Shown: piece by piece, positions 56,831 to 64,000 of the stretch
Layout of the letters: each line of letters opens with the position of its first letter
How positions within the stretch are numbered: the stretch's first letter is position 1
From: CBDATB01 sp965199745
GTDB lineage: Bacteria > Bacteroidota > Bacteroidia > Cytophagales > Flammeovirgaceae
DNA length: 64,000 bases
NCBI GenBank assembly: GCA_965199745.1
Contig: CBDATB010000010.1
Location: 124,001 to 188,000, forward strand
Reading direction: 5' to 3'
Translations under genes and position numbers: made by a program
The notes under the pieces: generated by a model
Told to the model about the DNA's origin: nothing
The model's database searches: none
The model's input: only the letters and a program-made list of their open reading frames with translations

Positions 56831-58186
56831 TCAGATGATTAATATCCTAGCAACGACAAAGTAAACAAGTAACCCTAATAAATCGTTAGCTGTTGTGATA
56901 AACGGACCAGAGGCTAGTGCAGGGTTGATGCCTGCTTTATTGAGCACTAGCGGGGTGAGTGTACCCATAAAAGACGCTAACAGTACAACACAAAACAAAG
57001 CAATAGATACGATAAAAGCCAAATTTGAATTGGCGAAAAAGAAATTAAATATAAAAACTAACCCTGCAATAAATAAACCATTGACAATAGATACTAAAAG
57101 GGCTTTTAATAAATGAGAAAAAATACTTTCACCTAACGAGGGTACAGATGCAAGCGTTTGCACAATAATGGTAGAAGATTGAATACCCACATTACCGCCA
57201 GTAGCCGTAATTAAAGGAATAAAAAAAGCCATAGCAGGGATAATACTGATATCTTCTTCAAAAAAACCGATAAACTGTGCACCCAGTAAGCCGCCCATCA
57301 CACCAATAACGAGCCAGGGAAGCCTAGCGCGCGAAAGCATCCAAATACTGTCATCTGCCTCCACATCTTCAGTAATACCCGACATCATCTGCCGGTCTCT
57401 TTCTGCTTGCTCTGTTATAACGTCTACAATATCATCAATAGTAATTCTACCCAAAATTTTACCTTTTATGTTGATAACCGGAATTACCTCCAAATCGTAT
57501 TTTTGCATTATATCAGCCACCTCCTCATCGCTATAATAAGTCTGTACAGTCTGAATATCACTCAGGTAAATATCTTTAATAAGAGTATCATCATGAGTAA
57601 TAATAATTTTTTTTAATGAAAGCCTGCCCATCAGTATGTCGTTATCATCTACGACATATATAGCTAAGACTTTCTCTACTTTCTGCGCTTGCCTTCTAAT
57701 TTCTTCTATACACTGGCGAACAGTCCAGTTGATATTTGCCGATATAAATTCTTTTGCCATCAGACCGCCAGCGCAATCGTCTTCATAAGGCAATAAATCA
57801 ATAATATGGCGGGTATTTTCCCTATCCTGCATCAGGGTAATTACCTCTTCTCTAATTTTAAGTGGTTGCTTTTGTAAAATATCTACCGCATCGTCCGAAT
57901 CGGTATAGTCCATCAAGTAAGCAATTTCTTTGGATTCGAAAAGTTTGAGAAAATTTTTTTGTGTATCTTCCTCGAGGTTAGAAAGAATATCGGCACAAAT
58001 TTCCGGATCGAGTGCATCTAAAATATATTTAGCAGAAGCAGAGTCGAGCTGCTCCAGCAAAGCAGATATATCGGCAGCATGACTCCCTTCAAATTGCCTG
58101 ATAATATAGTCCTTTCGACGATTTTCAATAGCATTGCTTATATCTTGAACAAATGCTTTATTTAACTCAAAAGACATACTGAACAA
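56831..58186 (-). CDS. mgtE: Magnesium transporter MgtE
   Basis: 451 residues: N-terminal superhelical domain (residues 15-130, with ADISALLEQLDSASAKYILD), a CBS-domain pair (residues 140-265), then five membrane helices with PLITATGGNVGIQSSTIIVQ in the pore region and a final ATNDLLGL-like TTANDLLGLLVYFVV. It imports Mg2+ and is gated by cytosolic Mg2+ through the N and CBS domains. ATG 58177 (MSFELNKAF) is an alternative start three codons in. A TACATTTG -7-like element is at 58229-58236. Confidence 0.94.
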   Translation of the reverse strand: MFSMSFELNKAFVQDISNAIENRRKDYIIRQFEGSHAADISALLEQLDSASAKYILDALDPEICADILSNLEEDTQKNFLKLFESKEIAYLMDYTDSDDAVDILQKQPLKIREEVITLMQDRENTRHIIDLLPYEDDCAGGLMAKEFISANINWTVRQCIEEIRRQAQKVEKVLAIYVVDDNDILMGRLSLKKIIITHDDTLIKDIYLSDIQTVQTYYSDEEVADIMQKYDLEVIPVINIKGKILGRITIDDIVDVITEQAERDRQMMSGITEDVEADDSIWMLSRARLPWLVIGVMGGLLGAQFIGFFEEDISIIPAMAFFIPLITATGGNVGIQSSTIIVQTLASVPSLGESIFSHLLKALLVSIVNGLFIAGLVFIFNFFFANSNLAFIVSIALFCVVLLASFMGTLTPLVLNKAGINPALASGPFITTANDLLGLLVYFVVARILII

Positions 58187-58462
58187 AAGATAATTACTGA
58201 CCTAATGTTTAACTTAAAAAAGCGAGGGCAAATGTAATAGTTTTTTGTTGCCAAAGGAAAATTACGAAGCAAGTATAGTCCGACACTAAGCAGATGGCAA
58301 AACACAACAAAACAAGACTATTTAACAAATTACTAAGAATACAGAATTTAAAATATTGTTAAAAAATGTTAAAAAAAATTAATAAATATTTACTATTTGT
58401 TTGCAGAACCGGTAAACTCGTTTGCCATTATTAGATTTTTTTTGTTTAAACTAAAACTCATC

Positions 58463-59665
58463 ATGGAACTAAAAAATCTTTTTTTGTGTGCTTATATCAT
58501 TTTGACACTTGCTTCTTGCAACCAAAATGATTACAACTTGGCTGATGATACGCATTTTATCAGCCTCAGTGATGCCTCAGACATCTCCTCTCTTTTAGAG
58601 TTTCCCGTAAAAGCTAATGCCAATGACCCTTCTTCGCGTACAGAAGGAACTACCTGTTCTGCCAAAGAAATAGAAAGCATTTTTGAAGTTCCATATGCTG
58701 ATGGTAACCCAGCTTTCTATATCGTTAATTATGATGTTGGCGGTTTTATAATTCTCTCAGCCGATGATAGGGTCGAGCCAATTAGAACTTTTTCTCTTCA
58801 TGAGAAATTTTCATTAGACTTGGGCAGTTACCCTAGCAGTTTAGTGGAATGGTTGAGCAATGGCTCAGCATTGGTCGATAACATTCGTGAGTTGAATTTG
58901 CAGTAGACGGATGCCGTTGCCGGGGCTTGGAATATATGTAGCATGAACGATGTAATGGATATTGACCCACAAAGCAACCCGTGTGGTGAAAGTACTGTAG
59001 GCAGCGGCGGATTCCAAACCCAAACTTCTCAATTCGGACCTCTTTTAACGACTGTCTGGGGTCAACGGGGGGGATATTAATGATTTAGCTCCTGATTTAG
59101 GCTTGTAGTACAGATCCTGATGGTAGACCTCCTGCTAGTTGTGTGGCTACTGCCATGGCTCAAGTAATGAGTTACTATGAGTTCCCTGCTGGTTATGACT
59201 ATGACGATATGCCTGATAATAATGGTACTATGGAAACAGCCAGACTGATTAGAGATATTGCAGATGCTGTCAATATGAATTGGGGGTGTGATGGTTCTGG
59301 TGCTAATACAAAAAAGGAAATTGCTTCTTCATTTGTCAATGACTTCGGATATTCTTCTTCTGTTTATGCTGATTTTGATCAATCAACTGTAAAGGGAGAA
59401 ATTTAGAGCAAATAGACCTGTTATATTGCGTGGCGGCAGAAAAGGGAAATGGTTTATTTTTACAATTTATGCAGGAGGGCATGCTTGGGTTTGTGATGGT
59501 TATAAAAGTATTACGTATTGTACTGGCAATTCTTATTTTCTTCTTAATATGAATTGGGGTTGGTCTAATGATGAACTTAACGGTTGGTATTCCTATAACA
59601 ACTGGAGTGTATCAAACAGCGATTTTAATTATCAAAAAGGAATGGTTTATAATATAATACCTTAA
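58463..59665 (+). pseudogene. C10-family (streptopain-like) cysteine protease, multiply disrupted
   Basis: Begins as a lipoprotein (MELKNLFLCAYIILTLASCN) with a Spi-type propeptide (AFYIVNYDVGGFIILSADDR). The reading then meets a TAG at 58904, but homology goes on in the same frame (TDAVAGAWNICSMNDVMDID to FGPLLTTVWGQ). It shifts frame in a seven-G run at 59067-59073, again near 59103, and again near 59404. The catalytic parts are recognisable: CSTDPDGRPPASCVATAMAQ (nucleophile Cys in SCVAT) and GGHAWVCDGY (His), then NMNWGWSNDELNGWYSYNNW and a final MVYNIIP. At least four lesions make it a pseudogene. A functional version would be a secreted protease related to streptopain and interpain. Confidence 0.85.
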
Positions 59666-59744
59666 ATAATTTTGCTAATTATTAAAACAACCAAATTGTA
59701 ATCAGGGTAAAACACGCATGGAAATGAGAAGTTTTACTGATATA

Positions 59745-59770
59745 TATAAAGGGCAAAACGGAATGGTGAC
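59745..59770 (+). repeat. Left 26-bp inverted repeat
   Basis: TATAAAGGGCAAAACGGAAT-GGTGAC. Its exact reverse complement is at 62418-62443. A second, imperfect direct copy follows at 59786-59804. Confidence 0.8.
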
Positions 59771-59785
59771 AAAAGTTATAAATTA

Positions 59786-59823
59786 GGCAAAACGAAATGG
59801 TGACTTTTAAACACTTATTAAAC
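59786..59823 (+). repeat. Second, imperfect copy of the left repeat
   Basis: GGCAAAACGAAATGGTGAC, followed by TTTTAAACACTTATTAAAC. Aligned with the reverse complement of the right end (GTGACTTTAAATACTTGTTA), the similarity continues inward to about 38 bp, so this copy matches the right end more deeply than copy 1 does. Confidence 0.65.
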
Positions 59824-59866
59824 GTTATTATTAGCCCTAATAATTTCAGCATATATGCAATGCAAT

Positions 59867-60857
59867 TCATGAAATTTTTAACTTCACTGTGAAATTCAAA
59901 TCATTGACATCTTCCTCTCCCGATTCACCTTTGTTTAATTTTCCATTCATCTTGCCAGAGACTTCATAATCTTTGTCGGCAAAACCAGCTTTCACCGCTT
60001 CATTCAACTGTATGCTCAAACCATCTTTTGGCAGATCCGCATGCTTTAATTTTAGATCAGAAATACTCCAATCGCTGAGATTACCTAGCAAATCATTAAC
60101 GCTCAGTAACTTTAAATTATGCTGCTTTGCTATCAGTGTTAGCCCTCTAAAATACATCTTGTTAGGGTAATGCAAGCGCAAGCGAAAACTGCCGACCACT
60201 AAGTCTGAAAGAGGCTTTTTTTGAGTTTCATCAAAACCCGCATCAAATTCGCCACGCATGTTGTTGTCTACAAAAATGATTTTATTGAAAGCAGAGAAAA
60301 TGCTATATTCTACCGATCCTATTATAAAGTACAGATAGCACCCTGCGCCTATTTTTTTGTTCTCATCTACAGGAGCGTTAAAATCACTATCTAAAGAAAA
60401 CTGCCCAGTGCTATTGTTCACGCCAGTAAACACATTTCTTAAGTTAGAAAAATTGCCTAAAAGCTGAATTTTGTGTAATCTAGCACCCGATACATTAATA
60501 ATAGGAGTAGTGTACTTGTTCTCAAAACTAGGCTGCCAAATGAGCTGCTCCTTGCCATTACTGGTCACATATACTCTATAAAAAGCAAAAGAGGCATCGC
60601 CTATATTCCCCACATTTTTGCCATTCCAAAAATGCGGAGAGCTTTTTGAAACAGAAAAATCGCCTTCAGAAGTATTATTGAACTGCGGGTCGGCACTAAT
60701 TGAATGATTTGCAGTCGTACCTACTGCACCTCCATAAGCGTTAAAATGCGACTCTTTATTCGCGCTTGTATCGCCGCTGCCATCTACCACCGTGCCAATA
60801 TACGCGTTGTTTTCAATCGGGTAGGCATTTATTTTTTTATACCAATTGAAAGTGAAT
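59867..60857 (-). pseudogene. C-terminal fragment of a secreted beta-helix-type protein
   Basis: About 330 codons open to the stop at 59867, with no natural N-terminus. The start at 60883 lies in foreign (hsdM) sequence. The first part (NAYIGTVVDGSGDTSANKES, TANHSISADPQFNNTSEGDF) is the end of a right-handed parallel beta-helix. The rest is a beta-rich region with IIFVDNNMRGEFDAGFDETQ and SISDLKLKHADLPKDGLSIQ. Such modules occur in surface adhesins or polysaccharide-active proteins. It was joined to hsdM by recombination near 60858. The parent protein must be sought elsewhere. Confidence 0.6.
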
Positions 60858-61966
60858 GTATTTGCGGATTTTCTGCTCTGCACCGCTACGGTAAAAAATA
60901 CCGGGGAAGCAAAGAATCACTGCGCGGCCTTTGCTAGAAAGGTAGCTGAACGCATGCAGCACAAAGGCAAAGTCAGCCCTGTGTTTTAGGGCGAACGCGC
61001 CAGCAGGTGCAAAGCACTCATCATTGATTAGCGTTGGATCATCCGAGCCAATCCACTTTGCTGAATACGGTGGATTGGATACAATTACATCAAAGGGCTT
61101 ATCATCTCCAAAATATGGCTGGGTCAGCGTATCGCCCAGCTGGATGTTGAACTTGTCGTAGTTGATATTGTGCAGAAACATGTTCATGCGGGCAAGGTTG
61201 TAGGTGGTGCGGTTGATATCTTGCCCGAAGAAACCTCCTTCAATGCTATGCGCATTGCAATGTTTGACACATTGAAGCATTAACGAGCCAGAGCCACACG
61301 CTGGATCGTATACCTTGTTGACACTTGTCTGCCCGTGCATGGCTATCTGGACAATCAGCTTTGATATATACTGAGGCGTGAAAAACTCACCGCCCGACTT
61401 AATGATGTATTTCGGAGTAAGAAATTCATAAATGTCGCCGAACAGATCAATCTGGCTACCGTGAAAATCACCAAACTCTAGCCCTGCGACACCTTTGAGC
61501 ACTTTTGCCAATCGGTCGTTTTTATCTTTAACCGTATTACCGAGGCGGTTGCTGGTTGTATCAAAGTCAGCAAAGAGTCCTTTAATATTGCTTTCCGAAG
61601 CAAAGCCATTGCTGAGTTTTCTATATCAGAAAATATCTTTGCTAAGTCCGTATTTAGATTTTTGTTGTCGTTTGCTTTCTCAGCAATATTCACAAAGAGT
61701 TGCGAAGGGTAAATGAAATAACCTTTTTCTTTAATGGCGGTTTCTTTAGTGTTTTTTATTCTTTCATCACTATCATGAAGCTCAGCATAATTGACACTAT
61801 CGTCATCGGCTTCAATGTAATCGGTAAGGTCTTCGCTAATGAAACGGTAAAACAGCGTATGTAAGACAAAGTGTTTGAAATCCCATCTATCTACCGAGCC
61901 ACATACTTGGGTGGCCATTTGCCATATTTGAGCTTGTAATTCAGCTCTTTCACTTACATGTATCAT
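60858..61966 (-). pseudogene. hsdM: Type I restriction-modification methylase HsdM, frameshifted and truncated
   Basis: The N-terminal 120 codons are normal HsdM (MIHVSERAELQAQIWQMATQ, DRWDFKHFVLHTLFYRFISE). Near 61614 one base is missing: the frame must change to read SNGFASESNIKGLFADFD and DTTSNRLGNTVKDKNDRLAK. The SAM motif DPACGSGSLML and catalytic NPPYS follow. Sequence typical of HsdM ends at GIFYRSGAEQKIRKY, about 60858, and then changes to an unrelated beta-helix protein. The normal protein is about 500 residues, so the last quarter is lost. No hsdS or hsdR is present. It is a dead remnant of a type I system. Confidence 0.88.
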
Positions 61967-61997
61967 TTACTCCATGTTTAGATTTTTCTTAGTAAGA

Positions 61998-62073
61998 TGG
62001 TGAAGTAGCAAGATTCGAACTTGCCACTCCTGGTCCCAAACCAGGTACGCCAACCGGGCTGTGCTACACCCCG
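61998..62073 (-). tRNA. tRNA-Pro (TGG), degenerate
   Basis: Minus strand. The anticodon stem CCTGG/CCAGG is perfect and the loop TTTGGGA gives TGG. The T-arm GCAAG-TTCGAAT-CTTGC is good. But the D-stem GCAC/GCGT has an A-C mismatch. The acceptor CGGGGTG faces TACTTC, with several C-to-T changes and an apparently missing nucleotide before ACCA. It reads as a tRNA-Pro with decaying acceptor and D stems, so it may be a pseudogene. It lies inside the inverted-repeat block. Confidence 0.5.
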
Positions 62074-62417
62074 CCGTAATGGATAGCAATTTTAGCTAAA
62101 TAGTTTGAATAAGACAAACTATTTATTTATTAAACAATAAATCTACAAAAACAAAAACACGGCAAAAACTAAAGAAAAAATCAAATAAATGGTGGCCGGA
62201 TTTGCTTTTCATTTATAAAAGTTGGATAATTCAAGCATTAAAACAGCATTTTTTCAGCTAAAAGTGGCGTTTAGGGGCTGTAAAGGGCTAAAATCGCTTT
62301 GCGGAAGTGTCAATTTGGTACCGTTAAGGCTCACTTTTCGAAGTCAAACATATGCGGTATGTATAAACTTTTTTTTGCGTAAATAAGTGATTTTCAATAA
62401 TTTAACAAGTATTTAAA
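62074..62417 (+). other. Gene-free stretch inside the inverted-repeat block
   Basis: About 340 bp between the tRNA-like sequence and the right repeat. No coding frame, no tandem repeat and no clear promoter seen. Confidence 0.4.
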
Positions 62418-62443
62418 GTCACCATTCCGTTTTGCCCTTTATA
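62418..62443 (-). repeat. Right 26-bp inverted repeat
   Basis: Exact reverse complement of 59745-59770. The similarity to the left side extends inward to about 62402. The next gene starts at 62445, two bases outside this repeat. Confidence 0.8.
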
Positions 62444-62444
62444 A

Positions 62445-62894
62445 ATGGATAAGATAGGAATGGTAAACCAAAAAAGATTTGAGATTTTAATACAAATTCT
62501 TTCATTAAAGATATATGATGAAAAAAGAAATGAGAAAATATCAAACCGATTTTTAGATTTCTATATTACGAGGGAAGAAAAAAAATTTAATGCCCTATTC
62601 GATAAAGAACTACAAGAGTCTATAAGTCGTATCAAAGAATTGAGAAAAGAAGCATCAGCGACATATCGTCGTATATTAAAAGACAATCCTCTTAATGTTA
62701 AGAATGAAAATCATATCAAAGTATTAATTGAAGTCGTATATCAATTTCAGGACTACTCATTTGTGCGTTCTCATAAAACTGCCAAACAACTCAAAGAAAT
62801 TTTAAACCAATCCATTGATAATATTGTGAATGATAGAGAGGTTACTCTTCGCTTTGCGAGCAGAGCCTACAAACAAAGAAGGAGCAGTGAATAA
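62445..62894 (+). CDS. Hypothetical helical protein abutting the right repeat
   Basis: 149 residues, basic and mostly helical (RFLDFYITREEKKFNALFDK, LQESISRIKELRKEASATYR), with a conserved-looking EVVYQFQDYSFVRSHKTAKQ. No family recognised. The start codon is just two bases beyond the right inverted repeat, so its promoter may lie in the repeat, or its original 5' end may have been displaced. It may be an accessory-region gene. Confidence 0.5.
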   Translation: MDKIGMVNQKRFEILIQILSLKIYDEKRNEKISNRFLDFYITREEKKFNALFDKELQESISRIKELRKEASATYRRILKDNPLNVKNENHIKVLIEVVYQFQDYSFVRSHKTAKQLKEILNQSIDNIVNDREVTLRFASRAYKQRRSSE

Positions 62895-62935
62895 CCAACC
62901 TCTCCTTTAGTGTAGAGTTTGGTCACTAGCTCTAT

Positions 62936-63313
62936 TCATTGATTTTTTAATAAATTCCGGTTCAACCAATGTCCACAGGCAATAAAACACCCGCCCAGAG
63001 GCAGTAAAAGTAACTCAAGCAATTCAGTACTCGGCAAATGAGCAAGTACAATTAATGTAAAGCCAATAGTAGCACTGATTATGGGGGTAATTTTTTTGTG
63101 ATGTCTGAAATAACTCGGAATAAGTGAGAAAATAGCCATGATAGCTGAAATAGCAAGGACAGCCTCTTCTACAAAGTGGCTTTCTAAAGAATAAATTCCT
63201 CCTAAGGCTGAAAAAGTAACTACTAAAGTAGCCAACATACAATGTATTCCACACAGTATGGAGGTAAAAAAGCCGATAAAGTCTATATCTAAGCCAGCAA
63301 AGTGATTTTTCAT
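62936..63313 (-). CDS. MerC-like membrane protein
   Basis: 125 residues with four hydrophobic segments. The first contains the vicinal-cysteine pattern CGIHC, and the protein ends GGCFIACGHWLNRNLL, both typical of the MerC domain. MerC proteins move mercuric or other soft metal ions. In Bacteroidota they often occur without a mer operon, and no mer gene is seen here, so the metal is unknown. A consensus promoter is at 63444-63475. Confidence 0.82.
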   Translation of the reverse strand: MKNHFAGLDIDFIGFFTSILCGIHCMLATLVVTFSALGGIYSLESHFVEEAVLAISAIMAIFSLIPSYFRHHKKITPIISATIGFTLIVLAHLPSTELLELLLLPLGGCFIACGHWLNRNLLKNQ

Positions 63314-63762
63314 GGAATATGTATTTTTTTACGATTGCGTATTTGCAACATGCTGTATATTAGCATGATTTCATAAAGATTTTTTACAAAGTTTACTCTC
63401 TATTTGCTTTGATCTTAAATTTCTCTTAGATGCAAAAGTATTGCAAAAGTAATATTTTATCGTGGAATACTCAAAAGTCTGGCAGTTCTTTTGAAATAAC
63501 TTTTAAAAACAGATAGTTTTTTTATCTTTGCTATCTCTTTCTTCTCAGAACAAGTTGGAAAAATTATTTGAGCTAAAAATTCTTTTGAAATACGTTCTCA
63601 CATCAAACAATAGTTCGCAGACTTTTTTCAAAGTGCATATTTCGTAATATTTTCAACTCAAACCATTGATAATTTTAATAAATTTATCTTGTTCGTTGGT
63701 GTGTAACAATATATAATAAGATCTTTTTTTTAACTGTGCGAGCTATTGACTAAACCAAAGTG
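63314..63762 (+). other. Divergent intergenic region between the merC-like gene and otsA
   Basis: 449 bp, AT-rich, no gene. It holds the merC promoter and a TATCTTTG (63524-63531) that is a plausible -7 element for otsA, with a leader of about 230 nt. Confidence 0.45.
63444..63475 (-). promoter_or_regulatory. Promoter of the MerC-like gene
   Basis: Minus strand: TTTG (63475-63472), 20-nt spacer, TACTTTTG (63451-63444). The -7 word is directly repeated as CAATACTTTTGCA, which gives a tandem element that could serve regulation or a second start. Confidence 0.65.
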
Positions 63763-64000
63763 ATGGCAAAAAAAACAATTATTGTATCCAATCGATTGCC
63801 GGTAACTATCCAAAAAGGTCTTAAAGGGCTTTCGTACGAGCCTAGTGCAGGCGGCTTGGCAACGGGTCTAGGATGCATTTATAAGAAGGGTGATAATATT
63901 TGGATCGGCTGGCCGGGTTTTCACGATTATGAAATGAGTGAAAGAGACATGATTACCAGCGAGCTTCAAAAGGAAAACATGGTACCTGTGTTTCTGAGCA
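63763..64000 (+). CDS. otsA: Trehalose-6-phosphate synthase, 5' part
   Basis: 79 codons are in the window; the gene runs off the end. MAKKTIIVSNRLPVTI followed by YEPSAGGLATGLG and IWIGWPGF is the start of a GT20 trehalose-6-phosphate synthase (UDP-glucose-binding N-terminal loop). Whether a trehalose phosphatase domain is fused at the C-terminus, as is common in Bacteroidota, cannot be seen. Trehalose would act as a stress or osmotic protectant. Confidence 0.9.
   Translation, partial: MAKKTIIVSNRLPVTIQKGLKGLSYEPSAGGLATGLGCIYKKGDNIWIGWPGFHDYEMSERDMITSELQKENMVPVFLS

Noticed and set aside
59682..59870. 62-codon minus-strand ORF
   Set aside because: It runs through the terminal repeats and has no independent support.
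1..64000. CRISPR arrays, prophage or intact transposase genes
   Set aside because: No regularly spaced repeats, no phage structural or integrase genes and no transposase were found on either strand.

Overview
The window comes from an AT-rich genome of the phylum Bacteroidota. Direct signs are a gliding/type IX secretion lipoprotein (GldJ), a large exported protein ending in a type B T9SS sorting domain, a SusC-like TonB receptor with an N-terminal carboxypeptidase-regulatory domain, the family set DUF349/DUF547/DUF4199/YqgE, and several promoters of the Bacteroidota form TTTG-N19-21-TAnnTTTG. Class-level placement (Cytophagia- or Saprospiria-like) is only a guess. There is no CRISPR array and no intact insertion sequence.

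Layout. 0-8 kb: a PAP2 phosphatase, a mutL broken by a one-base deletion, then a tightly overlapping run ROK kinase - PafA-like phosphatase - hisH - hisA, meeting convergent pssA and an MBL hydrolase. 8-10.5 kb: a solitary 742-residue protein joining a restriction-nuclease-like N-terminus to a DNA methyltransferase, preceded by a coupled mini-ORF. 10.6-18 kb: envelope genes on the minus strand (PpiD/SurA-like isomerase, T9SS cargo, EF-hand protein, outer-membrane barrel, lipoprotein) and a degraded pseudogene. 18-20.1 kb: tRNA-Tyr, tRNA-Gly, tRNA-Thr and tuf behind one promoter. 20-34.5 kb: mfd, gldJ, parE, an M1 peptidase, a candidate structured RNA, DUF547, a second MBL hydrolase, a Maf-mislabelled lipoprotein and yqgE. 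34.6-45.6 kb: TonB receptor, DUF349 coiled-coil protein, ftsI outside any dcw cluster, DoxX-like protein, metK and a MacA-like adaptor. 45.7-58.2 kb: exported superoxide dismutase, purE, HIT protein, aspS, dnaA, HtrA/DegP, a RibBA whose RibA half has lost its zinc cysteines, a Sel1-repeat protein and mgtE. 58.4-62.9 kb: a decayed accessory zone with a C10 (streptopain-like) protease pseudogene, then a 2.7 kb block bounded by 26-bp perfect inverted repeats that holds a beta-helix C-terminus joined to a truncated, frameshifted hsdM, plus a degenerate tRNA-Pro. 62.9-64 kb: MerC-like protein and the 5' end of otsA.

Most of the window is housekeeping and cell-envelope biology. The least ordinary items are: the single-chain nuclease-methyltransferase; the RibBX-like RibBA; the mutL frameshift together with other homopolymer indels (a possible mutator, or sequencing error); the inverted-repeat scrap-yard near 60-62 kb; and two possible structured non-coding loci (30.3 kb and 51.6 kb). 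I did not find a clearly new multi-gene system. The nuclease-methyltransferase is the best candidate for an uncharacterised function.
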